Origin: Burkholderiales bacterium
Lineage (GTDB): Bacteria > Pseudomonadota > Gammaproteobacteria > Burkholderiales > Burkholderiaceae_F
DNA: 10,124 bases
Direction of reading: 5' to 3'
Assembly (NCBI GenBank): GCA_024641225.1
Contig: JAHEDN010000060.1
Coordinates: 1-10,124, forward strand
The position numbers and the translations under genes were made by a program. The notes beneath the pieces were generated by a model. It was not told where the DNA came from. It was given only the letters and a program-made list of their open reading frames with translations, and ran no database searches. Positions 1 through 6,843 of this stretch are shown here, piece by piece. The stretch's first letter is position 1; every line of letters begins with the position of its first letter.

Positions 1-155
1 CGTATGCCACCGGTCCGTGCAAGGATGCCCTCGACTGACGTGTGGTGTCGATCAAGCAACTGAACGATCTGTCGCAGCGATTCACCCTTCTGCCAGCGCT
101 CCCACATGAGCGCTCGTTGACTCTCCGAGTAATAGATCCTATCTCTTCGTTTCAT
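1..155 (-). CDS. IS30-family transposase, N-terminal part (cut by window edge)
   Basis: Reading right to left from the ATG at 155-153, the frame stays open for 51 codons to the window edge. It begins MKRRDRIYYSESQ and continues through RALMWERWQKGESL. This is the N-terminal helix-turn-helix region typical of IS30-family transposases, which bind the element ends before the DDE catalytic domain; that domain would lie off the left edge. An AGGG stretch about 8 bases upstream could serve as ribosome binding site, and GTG and TTG codons lie in frame just upstream as alternative starts. The gene is partial only because of the window boundary. Whether the element is intact cannot be told from here. 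Family assignment is from recognised motif pattern, not from a search. Confidence 0.85.
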   Translation of the reverse strand, partial: MKRRDRIYYSESQRALMWERWQKGESLRQIVQLLDRHHTSVEGILARTGGI

Positions 156-191
156 CCGCAACACCCTGCCTGCTCGCGCAGTCTTCAGTGT

Positions 192-218
192 GTTGCATCG
201 ATCGGTTGAAACCGCAAC
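192..218. repeat. Possible terminal region of the IS30-like element
   Basis: An imperfect inverted motif, GTTGC at 192-196 and GCAAC at 214-218, lies about 40-60 bases upstream of the transposase start. IS30-family elements carry terminal inverted repeats just upstream of their single gene, so the element end probably lies here. The matching right end is outside the window and no target duplication can be checked, so the exact boundary is a guess. Confidence 0.25.
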
Positions 219-481
219 GCATTCTGGACGTCGGGCTCGAACGACTAGATGGCCGTTCCCGGCCGCCCGAAACAGACCTCGGGAAGTCAAATGACGCGGT
301 CGGTAGTCGGCCATTTGCGCCGAACCGCCAATAACCATGGTTAACAAACGGGTACTGGCCGCGTCGTTGCGGACGCTGGCAGTCTCTCCGAGAACCTCGC
401 GAATCGCGCGGGCTCCGAGGCTCGCGTCGCTGAGCGCTGCGACGGTCCCTGACCGCGACGTTCAACTGGGAGAACTCGTCC
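219..481. other. Intergenic stretch between IS end and DUF1326 gene
   Basis: I see no gene that I can support here. A 51-codon plus-strand frame (337-492) starting at an ATG overlaps the next gene, but it has no recognisable product or ribosome binding site. The only functional site I would name is the purine-rich GGGAGA at 468-473, placed 8 bases before the ATG at 482, which supports that start for the downstream gene. No convincing -35/-10 pair is visible. Confidence 0.4.
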
Positions 482-1117
482 ATGGCAGATAACGCCCGTT
501 CGTGGCACGTCGCAGGTTCGTATTTCGAGGCCTGCAACTGCGATGTCATCTGTCCGTGCCGGCGGCAAGGAGGGCAGAAGGTGGCCAGCCGCTCGACCTA
601 TGGTGTTTGCGATTTCGCCCTGTCGTGGCTGATTCGGAACGGCAGCGCGGAAGCGACCGATCTCGCCGGGCTCAAGGTCGTGATGGCGGGCTCATACGAC
701 GACGACGAAGAAGGCCAGCCGTGGCGCGTGGCACTGTATGTCGACGAGTCTGCCGATCAGCGCCAGGCGGAAGCGCTGGGGGCCATCTTCAGCGGCAAGT
801 GGGGCGGCGCCGCGCTGCGCCAGTTCGCCGCGAACATCGTCCAGGTGCACGCCGTTCGTCGTGCGAAGATCGCACTCGACCATCGGCCGAGCAACTGGCT
901 GATCCGGGCCAACGAGTTCGTCGAAGTGCGCGCGAGGGAGGTGGTCCGGTCCGATTTGCCGGTGACCTGCGGGATTCCGGGGCACGACCGGACAGGGGAC
1001 GAAGTGCTCGCGGAGGTCATGCGCGTGGACGACGCGCCGCTGCGATTCGAGGTGCACGGCCGATGCGGATACGCGTCGACCTTCGACTATCGCTCCGACG
1101 AAGCCGCAAGCCGATAG
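482..1117 (+). CDS. DUF1326 domain-containing protein
   Basis: This 211-residue soluble protein has the hallmark start of the DUF1326 family: a short beta-type segment, then SYFEACNCDVICPC at residues 13-26. Cysteines at 18, 20, 24 and 26 are followed by C43 in a GVCD motif. The length matches the family's usual 200-215 residues, and the C-terminal GRCGYASTFDY segment (193-203) corresponds to the conserved end of these proteins. The biochemical role of DUF1326 is not established; the cysteine cluster suggests metal or redox chemistry, which is inference. Family members often sit beside a DUF2182 metal-binding membrane protein, but none is present here, so the gene stands alone. The start is supported by GGGAGA 8 bases upstream. 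There is no signal peptide or membrane segment. Confidence 0.85.
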   Translation: MADNARSWHVAGSYFEACNCDVICPCRRQGGQKVASRSTYGVCDFALSWLIRNGSAEATDLAGLKVVMAGSYDDDEEGQPWRVALYVDESADQRQAEALGAIFSGKWGGAALRQFAANIVQVHAVRRAKIALDHRPSNWLIRANEFVEVRAREVVRSDLPVTCGIPGHDRTGDEVLAEVMRVDDAPLRFEVHGRCGYASTFDYRSDEAASR

Positions 1118-1239
1118 CTGCGCTCTGAAGCCACGATACCCGTTCGCCATCGACCGTATCGTACGGGCCACCAACCACGCGGTCAGACCTCCCGACCGGA
1201 ACCGACGCATTGCGGACTTCGTGATGAAGTTGCGCCGCC
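1118..1239. other. Intergenic DNA downstream of DUF1326 gene
   Basis: No gene is recognisable. A short perfect inverted repeat, CCGTA-TCG-TACGG, lies near 1152-1164. It has no following T-run and is too short to call a terminator. The minus-strand frame through here is an open continuation of the decayed PEP-CTERM reading frame and shows no recognisable protein. Confidence 0.35.
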
Positions 1240-1266
1240 AAAAGAAAAGGCCCGCCGAGGCGGGCC
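1240..1266 (-). terminator. Rho-independent terminator (minus strand)
   Basis: On the minus strand the sequence GGCCCGC-CTCG-GCGGGCC forms a 7 bp all-GC stem with a 4-base loop. It is followed directly by TTTTCTTTT (plus-strand A-tract at 1240-1248). This is a textbook intrinsic terminator for leftward transcription, placed just after the decayed PEP-CTERM tail. On the plus strand there is no U-tract, so it would not stop the DUF1326 transcript in the same way. Confidence 0.85.
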
Positions 1267-1288
1267 GTGCGCCGCCGAGGCGTTCTTG

Positions 1289-1405
1289 GTGTTTTTTGCG
1301 CCGCTTCGTGACACCTAGGCCGGCGAGGCCGATGCCGAGCAAGACCAGAGTCCCCGGAGTCGAGAACCCCTGCTGACTCTCAAGGTGATGAACCGGGGCA
1401 GGCAA
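1289..1405 (-). pseudogene. Remnant of a PEP-CTERM protein C-terminus
   Basis: The minus-strand frame encodes STPGTLVLLGIGLAGLG followed by VTKRRKK. This matches the tripartite PEP-CTERM sorting signal: a Pro-Gly-Thr motif, a hydrophobic stretch, and a basic C-terminal cluster. In the family the signal is recognised by exosortase at the inner membrane and normally ends the protein. Here the usual Pro-Glu-Pro has become Ser-Thr-Pro. No stop codon follows the basic cluster in its frame for some 200 codons, and nothing resembling a secreted passenger domain precedes it before the frame meets the next gene's start region. The intrinsic terminator just downstream fits the end of a former gene. I read it as the degraded 3' end of a lost gene; the chance of a random match to a hydrophobic-plus-basic pattern is real but small. 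Confidence 0.6.
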
Positions 1406-1411
1406 TTTGTG

Positions 1412-1416
1412 AGGAG
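1412..1416 (+). promoter_or_regulatory. Ribosome binding site deciding the SHOCT gene start
   Basis: AGGAG lies 6 bases before the ATG at 1423 but only 3 before the in-frame GTG at 1420. The ATG at 1423 is therefore the better start. Confidence 0.6.
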
Positions 1417-1422
1417 TCCGTG

Positions 1423-1758
1423 ATGAGAAATTTGCAATCAGCGATGCTTTTCCCGCTGCTTGTGCTGTCGTTCAGTCCGATGGCACTGGCCCAGCCAGAG
1501 CGCGCCGGCGAATGGGAGTGGCACAGGAGCTGGACGTGGGGATTTGGGCACATGTTTTATGGTGGCGTGATGATGCTGATCTTCTGGGGGCTCGTCATTG
1601 CCCTGCTCGTCATTGGAATTCGGCGTCTTCTCGGCTCGGGACAGAGGTCCGCCTCCAAACCGACATCGTCCGCACTCGAAATCTTGAGGGAACGGTTCGC
1701 ACGCGGCGAGATCGACCAGGCCGAATTTGAGGAAAGGAAACGCGTGCTCGGTGATTGA
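1423..1758 (+). CDS. Small membrane protein with C-terminal SHOCT domain
   Basis: The protein has 111 residues. Residues 1-23 form a signal peptide-like hydrophobic segment ending in MALA before Q24. A Trp- and His-rich linker follows (31-44), then a transmembrane helix at about 47-66 and a short basic boundary. The C-terminal SHOCT domain (about 83-111) has the pattern LEILRERFARGEIDQAEFEERK. SHOCT is a short two-helix oligomerisation or C-terminal domain common in small membrane proteins; its partner is unknown here. The N-terminal segment may be cleaved or kept as a second helix. The gene looks intact and uses a good AGGAG site. It sits between decayed genes, with the PPK2-like fragment 73 bases downstream on the same strand. 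Molecular role cannot be deduced. Confidence 0.8.
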   Translation: MRNLQSAMLFPLLVLSFSPMALAQPERAGEWEWHRSWTWGFGHMFYGGVMMLIFWGLVIALLVIGIRRLLGSGQRSASKPTSSALEILRERFARGEIDQAEFEERKRVLGD

Positions 1759-1821
1759 TTCCGGTCCGCCTATCTGCTTTGCGAATGCGAGTTCGAGGAA
1801 CGTTCGGCCGAGTGATGCGAT

Positions 1822-1826
1822 GGAGG
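1822..1826 (+). promoter_or_regulatory. Ribosome binding site of the PPK2-like fragment
   Basis: GGAGG is followed by 5 bases and then the ATG at 1832. This favours 1832 over the ATG at 1820 and over the more distant TTG at 1727, which would overlap the SHOCT gene. Confidence 0.6.
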
Positions 1827-1831
1827 TGACG

Positions 1832-2095
1832 ATGGGAAGGAAGAAGGTCAAAGCGAACGCCGAGCCCAAGGGCGGGGCGGCAAAGAATGAAATTGACGTC
1901 GACGCGGCGTCGGTCGAAAGCGGCGGTTCCGCGTCGGGCCAGAAGCTGTCCGGCAAGGAGTACGACCGCGAGCTCAGGAAGCTGCACGTCGAACTGGTGA
2001 AGCTCCAGCAGTGGGTTGTCCGCTCCCAGGTGACGGTGTCTCCGCCGGAAAGCGTCCACCCCGCGAAGGCCGAGTTCGTCCCGATCGACTCGTAG
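1832..2095 (+). pseudogene. ppk2: Truncated PPK2-family polyphosphate kinase (N-terminal fragment)
   Basis: The frame encodes 87 residues. The first ~64 comprise a lysine- and alanine-rich start and then KEYDRELRKLHVELVKLQQW. This is the helix that precedes the Walker A loop in PPK2 kinases, which phosphorylate nucleotides from polyphosphate. In the family the next segment is a strand followed by a GRDAAGKGG-like P-loop. Here, after residue ~64 (near 2021-2027), the sequence is instead the reverse complement of a different gene. The frame closes at 2095 without a P-loop, lid or any catalytic residue. Typical PPK2 proteins have 230-300 residues, so more than two thirds is missing and no kinase activity is expected. 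The ribosome binding site is intact, so a short peptide may still be made. Family identity rests on about 25 well-matching residues. Confidence 0.7.
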
Positions 2096-2319
2096 TTGTG
2101 CCTCACCTCCAGGTGCAGCGGACCGCGATCGGCGGCCGCGATGAAGGAGGTATAGCTTGCGCCGCCTCGAACGGCGGTGGGGTACCCGGTGAGCGCCAAC
2201 TCCCACGAAGGTTTCGCCGGGCGGGAAGCACGGCGCCCGCTGCGGTCGTCGTCGGCGGCGAACGCAACCGTGCTCGTGACGACCGCCAGCGCCGCGAACA
2301 GACGCAGCGCAGCCTTCAT
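2023..2319 (-). pseudogene. Truncated secreted, beta-barrel-like protein (N-terminal fragment)
   Basis: From the ATG at 2319-2317 the minus strand encodes a signal peptide (MKAALRLFAALAVV, cleavage likely after AFA at residue 21). A mature start of alternating polar and hydrophobic residues follows, including GPLHLEVRHNYESIG and FAGWTLSGGDTVTWE up to residue 99. The pattern resembles uncharacterised outer-membrane or periplasmic beta-barrel proteins of proteobacteria. After E99 the frame runs antisense through the PPK2 fragment and the SHOCT gene to a stop at 1438, so the natural C-terminus is gone. No good ribosome binding site precedes the ATG. The start codon overlaps the stop of an upstream fragment (ATGA). 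I know no established function for the family; pseudogene status is inferred from the shared breakpoint. Confidence 0.6.
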
Positions 2320-2423
2320 CCGCCGAGCGCCATCAGCAAGCCGAAGGGCAGTTCCGATACCCGGTCCACCGGATTGAGCACCGGCTCTCGGATCGATTCG
2401 GCGAGGCAGCTCTTTTCGTTCAA
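2316..2423 (-). pseudogene. N-terminal fragment of a small integral membrane protein
   Basis: A TTG start at 2423-2421, preceded by AAGGA at a 6-base spacing, opens a 35-codon frame. It contains EPVLNPVDRVSELPFGLLMA and stops at 2316. The order of a polar lead, a PVDRVSE motif and the beginning of a hydrophobic helix (FGLLMAL) recalls the start of VIT1-like or uncharacterised small multi-helix membrane proteins, in which several helices would follow. Here the first helix breaks off after about seven residues into GG and a stop that overlaps the next gene's ATG. I infer a deletion that joined this 5' end directly to the start codon of the downstream secreted protein. The family recognition is from memory of a short motif and is moderate at best. 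Confidence 0.5.
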
Positions 2424-2475
2424 TTGGAGTCCTTCGATTCGGGATATCCCTTTCGCGAAGCGATTCTCACCGACC

Positions 2476-5400
2476 CTACCTTGCCGAAGGCTTGCCCGCA
2501 GCCGCACGGACCTGCCGGATCCGCTCGAACGCGTCCTGGCATCCATTGATGCCGTCGCGCGCCTTGCCTTTTCTGACCAGCCAGTCGAGCGGGAACTGCG
2601 CCAGCGACCCGGCGAATCGCAGCGGCACGCCCACCACGTTCGTCGGCGCGACGCTGACCTGGACGCTGTCGAGCGTGCCGCTGACGAGCATCGTCGGCGC
2701 AATGTTCAGCAGCGTGGGGTCGTCGGATCGAGGCCAGATCCGGCCCGAGAACGACCGCTTGTTCAGGTCGGCCTCGAAATCGCCGATGATGCGCACGTGC
2801 GTCGAGTCGACAAAGAATGCGCTCGACTTCGCCACGCCGCCATCGACGTCAAGGCTCGATACGGCGCAATCGATCTGCGACTTCGAATCCGGATCGAGCG
2901 CCTGCAACATCGAGTGCAGAACGCCGGTACCCCACATACTGAGTGCTGGCGAATACTGACCACGCGGGTAGGTCGCCACGTCGACGGTTCCAGCCAGCGC
3001 GCGCAGCAGCTTCGTCGTCTGCCCCTGCGCCGCGAGTTCGGCGACCAGGTCGAGCGTGCCGGCCATCGTCGAGGTGGGGTCCACCATTCGCACCAGAGGG
3101 CCGTATTCGAGATCACGGACTCGCAGGCGCACGCCGACCTTGCGCTGGGCTGCCCGCGCGTCGGCGAAGATGTCGGCATCGAGCGCGCCGCCCGCCGTGC
3201 GCACGTCCTGCAATTGAACACGCAATACCCCGGCACCGATCGTCGCATTTGCATGGCCGCTGGCGAACCGTTCGCCGGCCCCGTGCAGTGCCTCGATGTC
3301 GAGCGCCGCGTCGACGTCGACCGCGTGCAGGACATCGAGTTCGCGATCGAGTTCACGCTCGATCGCCGCAGGCTGCAACGCGTGCGGCTCTGCCGCGCCG
3401 CCCGATTCCGGGCGTCCGCTGCCGCTGATCCATCGCGGGGCATCGACATCCTCGAGGTGCAGTGCCGGCAGGCGCAGCTTCAGCCGCACGATGGGCCGGG
3501 CGCGGTCCGCACGACTGCGCTCGATGCTGAGGTCCCCGACGGCGCGGCTGTGCCCCAAGCTCAGTGAAAGATCGGTCGCGCGAATGCTCTCCTCGGACAC
3601 GACGACATCGCTGTGAGCCGAGTACGGGCCCAATTCGGGAAGCCGCAGACCGATCAGCTTGCCCAGATGATCGATTCGACTGCCCGCGAGCTGCAGCCGC
3701 CCTTCGCCTTCGCCTTCGCGATTGACCTTCCCCATCGCATCGAGCCGTGTATCCCCGATCGTCATTCGGACGGCCAGGGGAATCGCGCCTTCGGCGCGCG
3801 CGAACTCGGCCAGACCGGGCGCATCGACCGTCAGCGTCATCGGCTCGTCGTCGAACTTACCGCGTGCCTCGAGCGTCGTGGGCCGACCCGGCGCCGCGAC
3901 CAGCGTTGCCGAGAACTCGCCGTGGCGGGACAGCGTGTGCTCGGCGCGTCGCGGGAGTTCGTACTGCCCAGCGTCGATCGTGACGCCCAGCGTCGCGCTC
4001 GCGAGCAACTCTGCGAGCCGCACGCCTTCGGCGCGCGCATCCAACGACAGCGAACCCGCGCGCAGCCCGACGTCCGCATAGCCGAGCCGAACGAGCCAGG
4101 CGTGCAGGTCGGCATCGCGCGCTGTGCTCTCGATCCGCACGCGGGGCAACGCCCCGCTCAAATCGGCTCCAAACTTACCGGTCAACGGTACACCCTGCAG
4201 TTTCAGCCGAAATCGCGCGGGTGCCATCCTTTGCGAGCGGATGGCTCCGCTCAACGCCATGTCGCGCACGTCGGCGTCGGCGACCGTGACGCGCTCGGCG
4301 GCGATCTCGAAATCCACGTCGGGCAGGCGAATGCTCTGCAAGAGCACATCCTGCTTGGGACGATCGGCAGGTCGCGGTCCTGGGACCCCTGGCGCAGCCG
4401 CCCCGTTCAGGTCCAGCGTGGTCAGCGCGACCCGGGCGCGCGGCACTCCACCCGCGCCCATCGGCCACGCGACCTCTCCCGATCCTGCGGTGCGACCGAT
4501 CCGCAGCTGCGCGAGCCGCGCGCGCGCGAGTTTCTCGTCGAGCACCAGCGTTCCGCGTGCGACGATCGGCGACGGCATGGTCGGCGCTACACCGAGAGCG
4601 CGCGCGGCGGGACCGATGCGATCGGAGGCCACGTCGAAGCTCAGGTCCGCGAGCACACGGCTCTGCGCGATCGAAAGACGCCCCTTTGCGTTCAAGCGCT
4701 CCCCGGGACACGATCCACGGAGTTGCAGCGGCCAAGGCTCGCCCGCGAGGAGCGGTTCGAGCGCGCCGCCGGACGCTTCCAGGGAGCATGTGGCGTCGTC
4801 GAGCTTGCCGGTCACCATGGCCGAGGACGTTCGCGTGCCATGCACGGCAATGCGCATCAGGTCGAATCTGCCAGTGATCGGCGGTGCGTCGCGCCGCTTG
4901 AGTGCCCAACGAAGGCCGTGGGCTTCGAGCTCGCCCTGGAGGGACGTGAGGATCGCACGGGCGCTTGCTCCCTGACCGCGCAGTCGTCCGTGAATGTCCT
5001 CCAGGCTGCCGGAAAGCTCGCCCGGCCGCTCCCCGCGAGGCAATTGCGCGGTGGACGCCCTGCCGCCATCCATCCGCGCAGCGAGGCTGCGCGCGGGCTT
5101 GCGCGCGTCGTAGTCGACACCGGCCTTCACGCGCGCGCCCGACACGAGTCCGTCGCCGGTTACGGCTACGACGAAATCGCTGCTGCGCGCCTCGACCCTC
5201 AGGTCGCGCGCCGTGACCGGCAGTCCGGCCAGCTCGCCAACCGTCAGTCTGACCTGCGCATCGAGCCCGGTCGCCGTTCGCTCGAGCAGCGCCAACAGTG
5301 CTTCCGGCGCGGTCTCGTCCCGCTGAGGTGACTCTCCCGACAGAAATGGTTCGACGTCGATGCGCTCGCCCGAGATGTCGGCCACCACTCGCCACCGGGA

Positions 5401-6336
5401 TGCCGCCCAGGTGAGGCTCGCGCGTCCAGACACGGTGTTCTCGCCGACGCTCAGCGCGACGTCGCTCACTGCCGCCTCCGTAGCGGTCAGTGCCAGACGC
5501 ATCCGGGCGTCGAGTCGGCCCGGTCGAGCCGACTCGACGCCCAGTGCAGCGAGCGGCACGCTCGCGTCGTCGGCCGAAACCTGGACGTCCGCGTCGAAGC
5601 TCGAGCCGTTGCGCGCGAGCCTGCCATCGACCGCCGCGTGCATGCCGGACCACTGCAGGGTAGCCTGCAGCGGAACCGCGCCACCGGCCCCCGCAAGCTC
5701 CGCCAGCGACGCGCTGCGAAGTGCGAACGCGAACGACTGGTCGGCGACCTCCGCATTGCCGTCCGCGGTCAAGGGGCCGTGCAGCGGCAGCGCGCCATCG
5801 AGCGGCGTGATCACGAATCGCCGCGGCGCGCCGCCTTCACCCGGGTAGCTTCCCACGACGCTGCCGATGCGCAGCCGAGCGATCCCGTCGAACGAGACCG
5901 GTGCCGTACCACCATCAGTGGAGACTGCGAACAACGGCGCCCAGTTCGCGCGCCCATCGGCATTGCGGATCAGGGTCAGTTCCAGCCGCTCGCCCGTCAC
6001 CTCCTCGAGGGCGATCGTGCGTTTGAGGAGCATCAGAAGATCGATCCGTGCGGCGGGCCGGATCCCGCGGGCGAGCATCGCCCCCGTCGGGCCGGACGGG
6101 TCTGCCAGAACCAGCGCATCCGCCGAGACGGTCGCCATGCGTCCCGTGTGCAGCCTGAGCGGCCCTTCGACCCGCGTTGGCACGCCGAATGCGGCGGTGA
6201 GCCCGCGCTCGATCGGCGCCCGCAGGAACTCGCCGGAAACCTCTAGACCCGACAGTAAGGCAGCGGCCCCCGCGGCGAGGACGACCGCGAGGGCGATGAT
6301 CGCCAGGAGAGCAATTCGCAGGCCGCGGCGCATCAT
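2476..6336 (-). CDS. AsmA-family envelope protein
   Basis: This 1286-residue protein starts with a basic tail and one transmembrane helix (about 7-29) that anchors it in the inner membrane. The rest is a long, repetitive periplasmic region of alternating beta strands. AsmA hallmarks include the segment around residues 35-80 with LRLHTGRMATVSADALVLAD, the NADGRANW motif at 125-132, and a C-terminal AsmA domain at about 1006-1260 (MAGTLDLVAELAAQG, then YSPALSMWGTGVLHSM and an IDCAVSSLDVDGG motif). AsmA and its relatives YhdP and TamB are large bridge-like proteins linked to lipid transport and outer membrane homeostasis; the exact role of this member is unknown. The start could be 6336 or the adjacent ATG at 6333; neither has a strong ribosome binding site. 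No clear terminator follows. Long plus-strand frames over this gene are GC-driven shadows. Confidence 0.9.
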   Translation of the reverse strand: MMRRGLRIALLAIIALAVVLAAGAAALLSGLEVSGEFLRAPIERGLTAAFGVPTRVEGPLRLHTGRMATVSADALVLADPSGPTGAMLARGIRPAARIDLLMLLKRTIALEEVTGERLELTLIRNADGRANWAPLFAVSTDGGTAPVSFDGIARLRIGSVVGSYPGEGGAPRRFVITPLDGALPLHGPLTADGNAEVADQSFAFALRSASLAELAGAGGAVPLQATLQWSGMHAAVDGRLARNGSSFDADVQVSADDASVPLAALGVESARPGRLDARMRLALTATEAAVSDVALSVGENTVSGRASLTWAASRWRVVADISGERIDVEPFLSGESPQRDETAPEALLALLERTATGLDAQVRLTVGELAGLPVTARDLRVEARSSDFVVAVTGDGLVSGARVKAGVDYDARKPARSLAARMDGGRASTAQLPRGERPGELSGSLEDIHGRLRGQGASARAILTSLQGELEAHGLRWALKRRDAPPITGRFDLMRIAVHGTRTSSAMVTGKLDDATCSLEASGGALEPLLAGEPWPLQLRGSCPGERLNAKGRLSIAQSRVLADLSFDVASDRIGPAARALGVAPTMPSPIVARGTLVLDEKLARARLAQLRIGRTAGSGEVAWPMGAGGVPRARVALTTLDLNGAAAPGVPGPRPADRPKQDVLLQSIRLPDVDFEIAAERVTVADADVRDMALSGAIRSQRMAPARFRLKLQGVPLTGKFGADLSGALPRVRIESTARDADLHAWLVRLGYADVGLRAGSLSLDARAEGVRLAELLASATLGVTIDAGQYELPRRAEHTLSRHGEFSATLVAAPGRPTTLEARGKFDDEPMTLTVDAPGLAEFARAEGAIPLAVRMTIGDTRLDAMGKVNREGEGEGRLQLAGSRIDHLGKLIGLRLPELGPYSAHSDVVVSEESIRATDLSLSLGHSRAVGDLSIERSRADRARPIVRLKLRLPALHLEDVDAPRWISGSGRPESGGAAEPHALQPAAIERELDRELDVLHAVDVDAALDIEALHGAGERFASGHANATIGAGVLRVQLQDVRTAGGALDADIFADARAAQRKVGVRLRVRDLEYGPLVRMVDPTSTMAGTLDLVAELAAQGQTTKLLRALAGTVDVATYPRGQYSPALSMWGTGVLHSMLQALDPDSKSQIDCAVSSLDVDGGVAKSSAFFVDSTHVRIIGDFEADLNKRSFSGRIWPRSDDPTLLNIAPTMLVSGTLDSVQVSVAPTNVVGVPLRFAGSLAQFPLDWLVRKGKARDGINGCQDAFERIRQVRAAAGKPSAR

Positions 6337-6482
6337 GCCACCGCGCCGTCGGCGCGCCCTGCGAAAGCGCTCTTCGCGATCGCCGTCGACGCGACGCCGA
6401 GCCCGCCGATCGCCGGCACGATCGGCGTGGTTCGATTCAATTCACTATGCACGATCAGAGAAACAATCGGCATGGCCAGCAT
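6333..6482 (-). CDS. Possible small ORF overlapping the AsmA start (doubtful)
   Basis: A 49-codon frame begins at an ATG at 6482-6480 and ends at a TGA that overlaps the AsmA start codon (ATGA arrangement). It encodes a short hydrophobic start (MLAMPIVSLIV) and an Ala/Gly/Ile-rich remainder. It has no clear ribosome binding site and no recognisable family. The same frame is open back to the TAG that ends the 103-residue protein at 6516, so it could also be a former extension of that gene. It might translationally couple to AsmA, which otherwise lacks a strong ribosome binding site. I regard it as unproven. Confidence 0.2.
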   Translation of the reverse strand: MLAMPIVSLIVHSELNRTTPIVPAIGGLGVASTAIAKSAFAGRADGAVA

Positions 6483-6515
6483 CCAGAGCGTAGCGGCCCG
6501 CGACGCCAGTACAGC

Positions 6516-6827
6516 CTACTGCCTTCGTCGACGCACGGTCGCCTCGATCGCATCGGAGATGTCCGGGTACGACCGGTTCCACAGCACGGAGTGCAGCTTG
6601 TCCAACTCCTCGGCCAACTGGGCGGCTTCCTCGCGCTGCTCGTCGCTCGCCTGGTAGTCCAGTTCCGGGTCGAACTCGTCCTCATAGCCAACGACGCAGG
6701 CGTGCATCACGAGGTCAGCCTGCGCGTCCAGAACCGTGTCGGGCACAACCTTGTCCGCCCCGGCCTGAACGATCGTACGGGCAACGTTGAGTAAGGCCTC
6801 ATAGGAAGCGCTGCTTGGGGTGGTCAT
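6516..6827 (-). CDS. Hypothetical acidic protein
   Basis: The ATG at 6827-6825 gives 103 residues. I do not recognise the family. The protein is soluble and predicted helical, with an acidic central part (EDEFDPELDYQASDEQREE) and a basic end (VRRRRQ). There is no signal peptide or membrane segment. The start is chosen because AAAGGAG at 6843-6837 (minus strand) stands 9 bases before this ATG, while the in-frame TTG at 6836 would abut the site. It lies 127 bases downstream of mgtE on the same strand and 179 bases upstream of the AsmA gene, so it may be its own unit. The strong ribosome binding site and biased codon third positions argue that it is real. Confidence 0.65.
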   Translation of the reverse strand: MTTPSSASYEALLNVARTIVQAGADKVVPDTVLDAQADLVMHACVVGYEDEFDPELDYQASDEQREEAAQLAEELDKLHSVLWNRSYPDISDAIEATVRRRRQ

Positions 6828-6836
6828 GGTCTGCAA

Positions 6837-6843
6837 CTCCTTT
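6837..6843 (-). promoter_or_regulatory. Ribosome binding site of the hypothetical acidic protein
   Basis: The minus strand reads AAAGGAG, a strong Shine-Dalgarno match, 9 bases before the ATG at 6827. Confidence 0.65.

Noticed and set aside
337..492. 51-codon plus-strand frame before the DUF1326 gene
   Set aside because: No ribosome binding site, no recognisable motif, and it overlaps the better supported downstream start.
139..549. 136-codon minus-strand frame at the left end
   Set aside because: It is Arg- and Ser-rich without motifs and overlaps the transposase start in another frame.
692..1405. Full 237-codon minus-strand frame over the DUF1326 gene
   Set aside because: Only its first ~40 codons look like a PEP-CTERM tail; the rest runs through a terminator and is antisense to a real gene.
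2011..5331. Long plus-strand frames of 518 and 572 codons opposite the AsmA gene
   Set aside because: They are rich in Arg, Gln, His and Pro, lack domains and lie wholly antisense to a well-supported gene; high GC content explains the lack of stops.
4175..5653. Minus-strand frame of 492 codons inside the AsmA gene
   Set aside because: Composition is dominated by Arg, Gly and Ala from a shifted reading of the AsmA gene; no motif is seen.
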